A program made the position numbers and the translations under genes. From positions 9,431,330-9,495,329 of the forward strand of contig CM072154.1 in the NCBI GenBank assembly GCA_036850595.1: DNA of 64,000 nucleotides, read 5' to 3'. This document shows positions 48,901 through 58,920 of this stretch, in pieces (positions within the stretch are counted from its first letter, which is position 1; each line of letters begins with the position of its first letter). This DNA comes from Rhyacichthys aspro. Taxonomy: Eukaryota > Chordata > Actinopteri > Gobiiformes > Rhyacichthyidae. The notes under the pieces were generated by a model. That model worked only from the letters and a program-made list of their open reading frames with translations. It was not told where the DNA came from and searched no databases.

Positions 48901-51275
48901 AACTGAAGTAACCATACACACACAGAAAATGAGGCTGACATGGGTACAAACAAAAAAAGTATTATTTTAACACCAATGCTGCACTTGACTGTTGATTATT
49001 ATTGATTATGTATAAAGCTACTACCATTGGAAATTGGTATCCTCACTTTGTTTCTCACTCTGTTTCAAAGGAGAAGAGTGAAGCACAAGAAGGTCTACAC
49101 AAAAGCATAAAGCAAACAATATGTTCTAGTACATCTTGACATCAACTAGATAATAAAAACTTCATAATTTGCCTTGCAAAATTGCTTTGCTCTTGTCCTT
49201 TGCTTTCCAAACAAATCTGGGCTACTTTCAATGTCTGGCATCATCAAAAAGTCATAAGATCTTAAGACAACTAAATGTCTGGAAAACAAATACATATGTA
49301 AATCAGGATAGGAACATGCGAGAGTCAAAATCACACAGCTTAAGCTGTGCCCATATTGTCACGGATAAGAAATCTCAAACCTATGCCACATCTGTCACTG
49401 CTGTCCAATAATGCAAATATGATCAGAAATCTCGTGATAGAGGCCTGCATGATTGTATGCCCTGCTTAAGCATTGTTGCTAAAATGAGCAATTGTTGTTT
49501 TTTTTATAACATTATTTTCATTACATTATATCATTATTTTCCTTGTCATGACAGTAATAAACTAGGCCTTGCTGCTTGATATTAGCACAACAATAACCAT
49601 CATGGCAGTGTGAGAGACAGAGCATAGAACTAAATGCGAACAAAACTAAAGGTGAAAACAAGATAGATCACAATATTTATTATTATTATTTATAATATAT
49701 TAAGATCTGCCATTTCAACAAGGCAAAGGTACAAAATTTTCATTAAAAAAAAAAGAAACACTAGTGAGTACAAGAGGAGAATGATCCTTATTATTATAAA
49801 TGTGTGAATAGTAAAATGTGTCCAACATAATTCAGAGAATCAGAGCCAGATTGAGGGGTTAAAGGGTGTGAGGATGGTGGGGTAACCTTTGACTGACACT
49901 AACCGCAGGCAGGAAGGTGAAGAAGTTGTATTTCTGGTTGTTAATAACATTCCTGGGGTACCTCTGCTCCCTCTTTTCTGGGTGGCCGAGCCACACAGTG
50001 CGGGGACGGAGGTCCCCCATGCCACAGCAACTTGACCAGGGGCAGCACCTGGCACAAAAAGGAACAGGACAAAACCAGGTGTATCAAATATTGTATTATT
50101 GGCTTTAAATATCAACTTAAATCATTCTAAAAAAAAGAGTGATCATCATCAAAAGTACTGTTGAATTACACTGAACTAGTGACTGTGAAATATTATCTTT
50201 ATTCACAACAAAGTGGCCACTCTCTCCTGCCCATTGTCTATGAGTGTAATATTTGATCAACTCTATGGTTCATCTAAATGCATGTTAAATATTTGTAAAC
50301 AGAAAAGTGGTGAAAATCTTAAATACTATGTGTCTAAAACTGTCAGGAGCCTTGCAGCCAAACAGTTCCCCTTCTCTTAGTAAATCTGATACTTCTGCTT
50401 CACCTAGTCAAAAATATTATATAGAGTTATGTATGAAGTGCTGTTGTTGAAGTGTTGTTGTTTCTTTTTATTTGATATTAACAGAAACTATGTTTAAGGG
50501 ACACAAACATTTTGGGATTTAATTATGATAATTGTGGCATCAGGGTGCACTTTTGATTACAATATATGATGTGTAATGTAATCTATAATGTAGTGTATTG
50601 ACAAAAGGTGTTTCTGAAATAAACTGTTACTTAAATGATAGTTTACACGAGTACATAATTGTATCAAAGGGTAGATATGTTATCAGTAAAGCTGGGTGTT
50701 ACTGGCTGCATTTCAACACTGTCTGTGTCATCCACGGTGTGTGCATTCATCTTTATATGAAAGGCCTTCTACTGTTTGTATGAGAAAAGACTGTAGTAAA
50801 CATCTCTTTGAGCAATCTGTGAATTTGGGGACAAACAGAAGTAGCGGTCTACATTTGGTTACTGTACTTAGCAGAGTTAGCATAACACCTCCGCGCTTAG
50901 CACTGAAGTCAGCCGAGCAAATATTGACATGGACGTCAAATGCACTTGCCTCAGCTGCACCCCGGAACAAGGATGTCCACTGCGGCTAAAGCTAGCCAAA
51001 TACCAAAATATGTCAATTTTTTCATACAAATTGTCTGTGAGACGTGGTTTTATTTGATGGTTCACGTGCTGTTAGCTTACAGCCGCTTCAGTTTTTATGG
51101 TAAAGCAGACGCGTCGCTGTAAACAATTGAGCAGCCACACCAAGACTGACACAAACCGTCGAGCCATTAGCTTAGGTTCACAGCCCAGCCCTTTACAGTG
51201 ATCTTACCCATTTCTGTTTCTACTGTCCTGTCTTTTTGGTCGTCTCACAGGTTGAAGGGGGATATTGTCGGTCAT
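30056..51275 (-). CDS. atp9a: P4-type ATPase ATP9A, 28 coding exons
   Basis: Class-2 P4-ATPase (yeast Neo1 relative) of trans-Golgi and recycling endosomes, a putative lipid flippase; family knowledge says ATP9 proteins do not need a CDC50 subunit. Coding exons: 51208-51275, 49904-50048, 48620-48733, 48375-48483, 47508-47566, 46731-46782, 45697-45791, 45076-45156, 44876-44951, 44444-44520, 44156-44316, 43934-44076, 43152-43264, 42444-42653, 40150-40311, 39627-39719, 39449-39532, 38249-38419, 37282-37380, 35845-35934, 35519-35663, 34354-34418, 33758-33913, 32291-32355, 31969-32077, 31826-31883, 31092-31295, 30056-30192. The total is 3141 bp, 1046 codons plus stop (human 1047). The start [12 protein letters not shown] and end [10 protein letters not shown] match human ATP9A. 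Motifs: DGET (193-196), PISL (344-347), DKTGTLTQ with phosphorylated Asp 391, TGDK (676-679), GDGGND (783-788). Ten membrane segments are visible. All phases agree and the frame is intact. ATP9A rather than ATP9B follows from the N-terminus and synteny. Confidence 0.97.
33365..33551 (-). mobile_element. tRNA-derived SINE, antisense copy, in atp9a intron
   Basis: Read on the minus strand, the right end begins GGCGGAGTGGTTAGTACTCC, then TGAGTTTGATCCCC, a tRNA-like head with A- and B-box resemblance. The left end terminates in an ATAAATAAATA-type tail (plus-strand TTTATTTATTTATTT). The interior (GGGAAAACCTACGCAGACGT, CAGAACTCCACAAAGAAAGG) resembles a common fish repeat. Confidence 0.6.
34354..37380 (-). 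CDS. atp9a: atp9a exons 19-22: P-domain hinge motifs
   Basis: Exon 19 (37282-37380) holds [12 protein letters not shown]; exon 20 (35845-35934) [20 protein letters not shown]; exon 21 (35519-35663) [12 protein letters not shown]; exon 22 (34354-34418) completes [11 protein letters not shown] across the intron. These are the conserved P-domain elements for magnesium and phosphate handling. The introns carry two hAT-like repeats (34868-35265 and 35997-36421). Confidence 0.94.
34868..35265. mobile_element. non-autonomous hAT element in atp9a intron
   Basis: Ends CAGGGATGCTCAAACTTTTT and (inverted) CAGGGGTGCCCAAAGTGGGG are clear terminal inverted repeats. Flanks GATTAGAG (34860-34867) and GATAAGAG (35266-35273) agree at 7 of 8 bases. 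GGGCCA-type subterminal repeats occur near both ends. Confidence 0.85.
35997..36421. mobile_element. hAT-like relic in atp9a intron
   Basis: Left CAGTGGTTGCAATCTTTTTG and inverted right TTGTGGTTCTCAAACTTTCC both resemble the hAT-Charlie end consensus. No convincing 8-bp duplication remains, so it is older or the ends are slightly misplaced. Confidence 0.5.
43152..44076 (-). CDS. atp9a: atp9a exons 12-13: phosphorylation site
   Basis: Exon 12 (43934-44076) ends in YLLTDKT plus one base; exon 13 (43152-43264) supplies [21 protein letters not shown]. Together they make the invariant P-type ATPase motif DKTGTLT, whose aspartate (residue 391) is transiently phosphorylated. The intron (43265-43933) lies inside the Gly codon. 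Exon 12 also completes the P4-specific PISL motif started in exon 11, in membrane segment 4. Confidence 0.95.
45697..45791 (-). CDS. atp9a: atp9a exon 7: actuator-domain DGET loop
   Basis: Encodes [20 protein letters not shown] and continues to QRLPTAA. DGET at residues 193-196 is the P4-ATPase form of the TGES dephosphorylation loop; its glutamate (195) is intact. The 95-bp exon has clean acceptor (TTTCTAG) and donor (GTGAGT) sites. Confidence 0.94.
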
Positions 51276-51970
51276 TCCTGCAGCCGTGGACGAGGGGAGA
51301 CGCGGTAGGCAGTCCGCTTGTCTGTAGCGGCTCTGGGCGGAGGCTTCCCAGCTGCCTCTGTACCGCTCCAGTCAGCAGTGTGGACAGTGTGGGCTGACAG
51401 CAGCATGCACCAGGCTCACAATCAGCTATAGTACTTTGAAACAGAAGCTTAATACTGTACAAATACAGTACACATAGCAACTTTTGACTTAAAATGTCTG
51501 TATTACAATATTTAGTAGGCTTTTAATAAACCAAAGGCCATAGATTAACATTTGGAAAACAGTTTGCATAGTAACTTGGCTCATAGTGATGCATGGGTGT
51601 TGTCTCACGGTTGATATACATAGACTACATGGTCAGAATTGCTTAAGGCTACTAACACTCAAATAAGAATCAAGGCCAGGATAGGGTTAGCATGCAAATA
51701 CCAAGTCACTGAAGATGCAAATAGATAGGATTATGACTACTGGTGGATGGCAAGAATTGAACATGTATTTATACCTGGGTCACCTGAAGGAGAATTAATG
51801 TAAAGCAGGGATTGTGCATGTGTTCAAGATCACCATGTTATAATCCAAACAATTTTAGAATCGTGCAACTGATGCAGCGCTGTCAAATGATCATCTTCTC
51901 GCGCACTGCAGACTACACAACTGTACTGAAAAGTGGGCAATAACAGCCATTTTAGTGGGAAAGAAGATAA
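51276..51970 (-). promoter_or_regulatory. atp9a: atp9a promoter / 5' UTR interval
   Basis: Only about 0.7 kb separates the atp9a start codon from the probable 3' end of sall4. The part next to the ATG (51276-51420) is CpG-containing and GC-richer, as expected of a 5' UTR and promoter. The ATG context (CAGGA-ATG-A) has a purine at -3. Confidence 0.5.
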
Positions 51971-51979
51971 ACATATTTG

Positions 51980-53400
51980 GAAAAAGTCACCCTGATTTTA
52001 TTTGTCAAAATCAGAAAACATACATGAAGAAAACATTTGAAAAAACCCCAAAACATTTACAATGTAAACAGGCCAAACTCGGCTCAACATTACTTGAATT
52101 GTAGATACAACTTGAAAGCAGTTTTGACATGGTTTGCTTGAGGAAAAAAAAAAAAAAAAAAAAAGGCACAACTTGGTAAATGCATATTGGTAAGGAATGT
52201 ACAGCAAGGCCTACAAGGACTGACCATTGTGTGTGTAAAGTGTCCAGTGGTACAATCATTACTGTTCAACTCAGCAGGTTTGATGATAATATCTATCGCT
52301 TACCCACAAATGTATCGGAACACAGAAAGAACGGTGCATTGAGACAAGGGGGCATAGGACAGCTATAGCTAAATGAGGTAGAACTAACCCCCTAGACTCA
52401 AGCATTGCAAATTATAAATAAATTAATTGATGCTACAAAGTGATAACATGAAAAGAAAAAAAAAAAATCCAGATGTTACTGTGGTCTTTTCAAACCAAGT
52501 TAATGAAAAGGACTCGATAATTTGCCCTTTTAAAGCAGTTATGAGAGGACAATGTAACTAAAACTTGAAATAAAGTGCAGGCATAAGAACCTTTAGCAGA
52601 TAATAGTCTCTTCAATTCCCGACGGACAAGTCTGTAAAATTAAGTCCAAAACTGCTTAAAATATGGAATACATCAAGCGCAAATTAATGAACTATACACA
52701 GCTACTGGCATATTTATGTTACAGTATTGTGAAATAGAAAAAAAAACAACAACAGTTAGGCACTTGGAAAATGAGTCACCAACTACAGCATCTTAGTCCA
52801 AGTGAGAACTTGTAAGCTTTTTTATTATAAGAAACTGATGACTGAATAAACTTTTAAGGGACAACAAGACACTAAAAGAATCCAGTCTGAATAAAGGCCA
52901 CATGAAATTTTAACAATGTACATGGTCATAAAATCTATGGTACGCAATACAAGTAGTCATATAGACACACGTGGTTACCTACAATTAATTATGAACATAG
53001 ACATTATGTCCTTAAAAGTCTTGCCCTGAAACATTTCCTATTTGGGTCACAATCCTTCAGAGTACCAGGGAGACAGTCTGAAATAAAGTAGTTTCAAGTA
53101 GGTTCTACATTCAAACATTTGTATAGACAGCCAAATAATAATAATAATAATAAAAAAAACAAACTCAAATACCCGCATGTGTAAATATATATGTATACAA
53201 AATAAAATACAACTACAGTAGTAATATCAAGTTCAACTAAAACAACACTTGATAATTATTTCAATCAGGGAGAGCTACTAGGTTTGTCGATAAAATTAAA
53301 ACCAAACTGAGCAAAAATATACAATATTTCTCTGATTGTACCTCATTTGATAGGAGACATTCAAAAAGAGTCCAGGTTACACTGGGTTACAGTTAAAGAC
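51980..53400 (-). other. sall4: probable sall4 3' untranslated region
   Basis: AT-rich non-coding sequence runs from the stop codon to a minus-strand AATAAA at 51997-52002. It includes a 21-base A run (52144-52164, poly-U in the transcript) and an (ATA)n run near 53136-53153. Another AATAAA at 52818-52823 could give a shorter UTR. Confidence 0.45.
53136..53153. repeat. (ATA)n microsatellite in sall4 3' UTR
   Basis: Six consecutive AAT/ATA units followed by an A run, within the probable sall4 3' UTR. Confidence 0.8.
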
Positions 53401-54213
53401 CTAATTAACTGCAATTTTACCCTCCTCCATGAAATGTGGGAACTGTGGTTTTGGCACACCATCAGAGCTGCTTTTCTCAATCTCAGCCATGGTGGCAGGC
53501 AAGCCCGAGTGGGACCCATCCATCTTCATGAGGCCTCCCGTAGATCCAATCAGAGGCCCCCCCGCGGGACTCCCAGGAATAGGGATGCCCCCACCCTGGA
53601 TGACAGAAATTTCATTGGCCTTCATGGTCAGGCCCCCACTAAAAGCAGCAGCATACTGGTTCCACAAAGATGGGTCAAAGTTAAGCGACGGGGCACCCAT
53701 GTCTTTAGGGGCGGACATCATCTTAGCATCAGTGCTCATTGCCATCAGGGCCATGGGATTATCCAAAGACAGGCGCTGGCCTCGTCGTGATGAGTTGTTC
53801 CACATATGCGTTCCAATGTGCACCTTAACATGTAGGAAAACATATGTTAATCCTTTTGAATTATACAATAACAATGTACAGTGTTTAAGTAAAACAAAGT
53901 GTTAATACCTTTAGGTTTCCTTTGGTGGTAAAAGCTCGGCCGCAGATGTGACAAGCAAATGGCTTCTCCCCTGTGTGTGTGCGCTCGTGGATCTGTAACG
54001 CACTGGCCGATGAGAAGTTCTTACCACAGGCGTTACACACGTGCTGCTTGCTCGATCTTCTTGGCGCAGCAGAGACTGTAGAAGGCATAGCTGTTCCCTG
54101 AGGCATGTGAGAGTTGAACAGACCATGAGGGCCCAAAGGATTCTCAGGGGGAATCTTCATCTCCAAACTGGCCAGACTTGGAGGTAACCTCATGAAAGAC
54201 ATGTTACTTGGAG
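53401..54213 (-). CDS. sall4: sall4 exons 3-4: C-terminal finger pair and tail
   Basis: Exon 3 (53909-54213, 305 bp) encodes the first finger (VCNACGKNFSSASALQIH) and most of the second (FACHICGRAFTTKGNLK). Exon 4 (53401-53823, 423 bp) begins VHIGTHMWNN and completes it. The tail contains FDPSLWNQYAAAFSGGLTMK, then NEISVIQ and GGIPIPG, a conserved SALL C-terminal block, and ends EEGKIAVN with TAG. This pair (ZFC4) is the AT-rich DNA-binding cluster of SALL proteins. Confidence 0.95.
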
Positions 54214-57200
54214 CTGCAAAAATAGCAAAATACAAAATTGATTAGACTCACATTAAAATGACATCATCATCGTATATCCAAGTAATCTTAAACTTACTAT
54301 AGTCTCCATTTGTAAAAGGTGTGGTGGGCTCCTCTTTAATTGCTTTCGGGGTAAAGCTGCTGGAAGCTGTGAGGTCAAGAGCTCCACTTGACTCATTTCC
54401 ATCTTGGGCACCACTATCAGAGCCTGGCTTCGATCCACTGCTGACAAATTCGTCAGAGCCGGGAGACTTGCCATTAGCCAAAGTATTAGCGTTTATAGGG
54501 GAGGATGACATAGCAGAGTCAGAAATAGCTGGGCTACGGCCATTTTGATAGTCCATCTCTCTGGGAGCAGAAGGGGACTCCCTGGATGTTGCCTCACTCT
54601 CTGAGGCTGTGCTACTCTGCCGCTTCAGCGCAAGAGCAGATGTGAGATTTTTTAAAACATCTAGACTGGAAAAAGCACCCTGAATTGAATTCTTCTGTTC
54701 CCCTGAAGCAGACGCAAGAGGATCAGAGGCATCGTCTGTCTTCTCGGAGTTCAGCTCTGGTTCTTGGTCCTCAATGTTGGCATCAAAACCACTAGTATCT
54801 AAAGACTTCTCATCTGGTAGAGAAGAGTCCATGGCGTCAGCTGCCTCAAACTGGTTTTCTGGAACTGGGGTGTTAGGAATCTGACCCCCCATGTGCATGC
54901 GAATGTGCTGCTGCAATACAACTGCATTGGTAAACTTCTTTTGGCAAATTGGACATGAGTGCTGCATTTTAAGGGGAGTATTCGCTCTGTGCACTCCGTA
55001 ATGGGCTTTGAGGTTACCTTTTGTGGAGAAGGCACGGCCACATATTTTGCACTTGTATGGCCTCTCACCAGTGTGTGTGCGGTAATGCATTTTTAGTGAG
55101 CTCTGGCAGCTAAGCACCCTGTGGCAGATCACACACTCATTGGGGTCGTTGGTCCTCTTTTCCAGCCCGTCCACCATCTGCTGAAGTTTTGCAGTTCCAG
55201 AACTTTCTCCTGGGAGGGCAGTGCCATTTATGTTGTGCAGTGTACCAAGCAGCTCCTTAGAGTCCTTCTGAGTTTGATCCAGTCCCGAGTCTTGGCCAAA
55301 CACAGAAACTGAAGGAGAGCCTTCACTAGTTGATGGGGATGGCCTCTGTGAAAACGCTTCGCCTTCAAAGCCATCAAATGTCTTAAAGCCAGGTATGGAT
55401 GATGAGTGGAGCATAGGCTTCATGTCACTCAAGTTAGACTCATCTAATGGCACAGACATGCCAAAGGGAATGCCGCTACTGGTTGGAACATTGTCAAGGT
55501 GCTCTGGCACAGGATGAGGGTTCATTGCTATGTTTGGATACTTGTCTTTGTGTCTTTGGAAATGCACTTTGAGGTTGCCTTTGGTTGTAAATCGGTTTCC
55601 ACAGATGTTGCATTTAAAGGGTCTCTCTCCAGTGTGAGAACGCAAGTGAATCTGGAGAGCGCTGTCATTGCCAAATGTTTTCCCACAGTATTTACACTTG
55701 TGCTTGTACAAGGGGTCGCTATTCTTTGTTTCTGGTGGTAGATTTAACATTTTTGTCTTTGATTTTTTAGAGGACTCAGCCCCGTTAAAGGTGCTCGGGA
55801 AGCCCATGACACTAGATGACTGGGGCAGTAGTGCCGGCAGACGGCTGGCCAAATCTGGAATACCCTTTAAAATGTCTGTTTTTGAGCTCAAGGTTCCCAG
55901 TCCTCCAGCTAGAGAGCTAGAGACGCTGGTGGGCAGAGGTAGTTTGCTTTGTTTCATTGCCTCCACAGAAAGGGCCTGACTACCTGTTCTTTTTCCAATA
56001 AGGGCTGCTGCAGCAGACAGCTGCTGTGACAGATGTGCACCGAGAGCTTTTAGAGGGTCCATGGCAGCCCCTACTGATGCCTGAAGACCCTGTGGAGTCA
56101 TCATAGCTATTTGGATTCTAATCTGTTCCGTAAGTTGGATTTGCTGAAGCTGCTGTTGCTGGAGGCACACAAGTTGTTCCATGATCATTGGGATTACCTG
56201 CATGGCGTCTTTTGACGAGGCAGAGGCATTACTTGATGCGTGTTGAGACACAGCTACTTTTGTATCAGCCAAAGTTTCAAGGGTGACATTTGAGTCTTGC
56301 ATTTGTGGTGAGGGGTTGAAAGTCATATCTGAAATGTCTGGTTGATCTTGCTGTCCTGCATCTTCCACATTAATACTGGACTCCTCCTCAGTCCTGTCCA
56401 GCTGGTCTGCAGAGGCAATGGTTAGGGAATGACTGCTGGACTGTCCATCATCATGGTCACCAAGGCCTCCAGGGGACCCTTGAGAATACTCCTCAGGCAC
56501 TTCATGGCCATCTCCATCTTTCATTATGACAACTTGCTGACTTTTAGTGCAATTTTTCTCATGCTCAGTGAACTCTGCTTCATCAAAGAATTCAGCACAG
56601 CAGCCATTGCAGACTCTAGTCTCATCCATTCTAAACCTCTTCGTTTCATTCCCCGCCTCTTCAGCTTCAACAATACCTACAAGAGAAGAGAATACATTTA
56701 GTACACTTTATAATTCGAACCATAAATACAAGTTGTTATTATTTGCATGCACAAAACCAAGAGCAAAGTTACAAGATGTCCCACTATAAATATCTCCAAA
56801 ATATTTCTGATACTGGTTGGTTTTGATCACAGAACATTTTCTGTGGTCTCTTTTCTGTGGAGTTTAAATATATCTTTGTGCATTGGGGCCAGCAGAGGGC
56901 AATAAGAACAATGTCCAGAAAGACCCAAAGCATTACATTACCAGCCTCAATTATAAACACTTATGACTGAAAGTCTGGTATTAACTACTTGTTCCTAGTG
57001 CTTTGTATTAATATGCAATGAGATGCAGGGCCTCAACAGGTTTTAGATAAAGCTGCACCCACAGACTACTCCTCACCTACGACTAGTAGCCACTAGACAA
57101 GTTTAGTATTGTTAAGCTAATGCGCTCAAATAAACTCAAAGAAAGGGGCTAGACTACCTTTTTGCATTTTCACAGTAAACAGTTGGAATTGTGAATTGAT

Positions 57201-58668
57201 CAAAAGGCGGCATTGGTTTCGAGATATCAGAGTTGTAAACCTTTTGATATGGCTATGTCAAAAACCAAGGATGGCGTGGATTTAGGGCATGGAATAAGAA
57301 CTCTCTCGATAATACGCTCGATTTAGAGCCCAGTTAATTAATATGAGCAATAAAATAATACGGACTTTTAGATTTTCACAAAACGGCGTGCCATTAAAAA
57401 GCGCTGTACAGTCGTATTGCGTTGGTTTGCCACTTGGTGGCGCATGACCTAATCACCTTTAGTGGGGTACATGACACGAGGTCAGACGAACATTTAATTT
57501 GTGTGATCCATTATGCTTTAAGAAAAAAAACTAAACAAAAACAAAAGTAGGGCCGAGTACAGTGCGATTTACAAAGTGATTTAAAAAAATGGTTTCATCA
57601 CAAAAAGGTGAGGGCCACGGCAGCTCTATGGCAACACCAAAACGCACCCCCACCCAGTCTCCACAAAAAGGCCCTGCTCCATCCCCCACCTCTCCACATA
57701 TGTACCAAAGGAAACAGTCATGCATTAAACTGGGGGATTTATTGCCTTTAGGTCAGCTTACTCCAGAGTCACATTTCATACAGTTTTTGGGCACCTTTGT
57801 TTAAAACCAACACTCGACACAGACTTTCCATACAACTCCATCCAAGCAGCACTACCAAAGGCATCGCCAAAAATAAGCATTAGTTACAGTAAAAGTTGGT
57901 CGAATAAATAAATGATCAACTCAGTTATATACAACATCGACAAAAGCCCAATCATTCACAGTCACCGTGCACGGAAATGATAGGTCAAATGATGGGCTAT
58001 TTCATGATGCAAGAGTGATCAAATATGAATGAAGTTATGGAAATTAATCAATTCATTTGGGAAAAACGCGTTCGTTGGATTATCGAGGATAAATATCTCC
58101 AAAGTCCCATCAAAAACATCAAAAGGTAACATGTCATTGAAGCTAAAAAGTTCAGAGGAGTTTGCAGACTTTAATATTAGAAGTGACTTACGTGGGTTAA
58201 TCAAATAGATGCGTTAGGAGTAGCCTTTAGCCTACTTTATCGAAACTAAAAAACTATGTGAACTGTCTACATGTGAAGAAAGCGTTAAAACTGCTTGAAA
58301 TATTCGACAAGTTTACATCCGAGGTTACATTAAAAGTATCCAAAGAGAGTTTAAAGCGGCCGCGTCTCAGCACCTGCATTGTGCTCACATTATTCCTCCT
58401 TTTTTCCCTCAAACTGAAAAAAAAAGTTGTTTCTGCTAAATTTACAGACACGGGAACAGGTCAAAGTGCAAGAGAAACCGCCTCAAAATCTGAACGTAAA
58501 CCTCGAAATAAAATAACGCAAAGCTGCTCCACGGCGTGAAGGAGCTACAGGTTAAAATCCTGGACTTAGCCAACACTCTGTAAACTTTTAGTGAGCCTTA
58601 CCATTTTGCTCGGAGCCAGGCTCGTCCGAGTTTATGTGCTGCGGTTTGGCTTGCTTGCGTCTCGACAT
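53401..58668 (-). CDS. sall4: Spalt-like transcription factor 4, four coding exons
   Basis: C2H2 zinc-finger transcription factor that recruits the NuRD corepressor and acts in pluripotent, germ-line and limb/heart progenitor cells. Coding exons: 58602-58668, 54298-56676, 53909-54213, 53401-53823; total 3174 bp, 1057 codons plus stop (human about 1053). The N-terminus MSRRKQAKPQHI is the conserved NuRD-binding peptide. A C2HC finger (about 45-65) and a glutamine-rich oligomerisation stretch (about 191-218) follow. Finger clusters: a pair at about 350-398 (HTGERPFKC linker), a triplet at about 537-618, and a pair at about 875-923 (HTGEKPFAC). The SALL1/SALL3-type third pair is absent between the last two clusters, which is the SALL4 arrangement. 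IKEEP at about 802-806 fits a SUMO site. The start has A at -3. Linkage to atp9a and nfatc2 supports SALL4 over the other paralogues. Confidence 0.95.
54298..56676 (-). CDS. sall4: sall4 exon 2: main coding exon
   Basis: The 2379-bp exon carries three quarters of the protein: the C2HC finger (CNGCCAEFFDEAEFTEH), the Q-rich segment LVCLQQQQLQQIQL, finger cluster 1 (HKCKYCGKTF, FKCNICGNRFTTKGNLKVH), finger cluster 2 (CVICHRVLSC, YKCKICGRAFSTKGNLKAH, CPICQKKFTNAVVLQQH), then a long serine-rich acidic linker. It ends at a perfect GTAAGT donor; reading through adds only a few codons to a stop. One large central exon is typical of SALL genes. Confidence 0.95.
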
Positions 58669-58920
58669 GGTGCAACCATCAGGAGCAAAGAGTTCCAAAC
58701 AATTTTCCTCCTCTTCTTCAACAAATTCTTCAGCACGGAAAATTAGCTCCTCAAGTAGAAATGCGCATGTCAGCGTAATTATTATTATCAATAATGCATT
58801 GCGATTTATCACGGTGCCCTGACAGCTGATTGGCTCCAGTCCAAGCGCTCACACATTATTCAAATGCGCTTCCTATTGATGAGAGGAGCGCAGCGCCAGG
58901 AGGGGGCGGGAGGAGCCATG
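58669..58920 (-). promoter_or_regulatory. sall4: sall4 promoter / 5' UTR
   Basis: Directly upstream of the start codon. Contains a CCAAT box on the minus strand (58829-58833, in GGAGCCAATCAGC) and a GC box (GGGGGCGGG, 58902-58910), with more CpG than the flanks. The transcription start probably lies between these and the ATG. The frame upstream of the ATG is open as far as an in-frame ATG at 58812. Confidence 0.5.

Noticed and set aside
53347..53905. Two long plus-strand open frames (147 and 158 codons) opposite sall4 exon 4
   Set aside because: They mirror the conserved sall4 coding strand and show no homology of their own.
58850..58870. SOX-OCT composite near the sall4 promoter (CATTATTCAAATGC)
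   Set aside because: The half-sites overlap rather than abut, and the octamer has a mismatch, so it does not fit the canonical composite.
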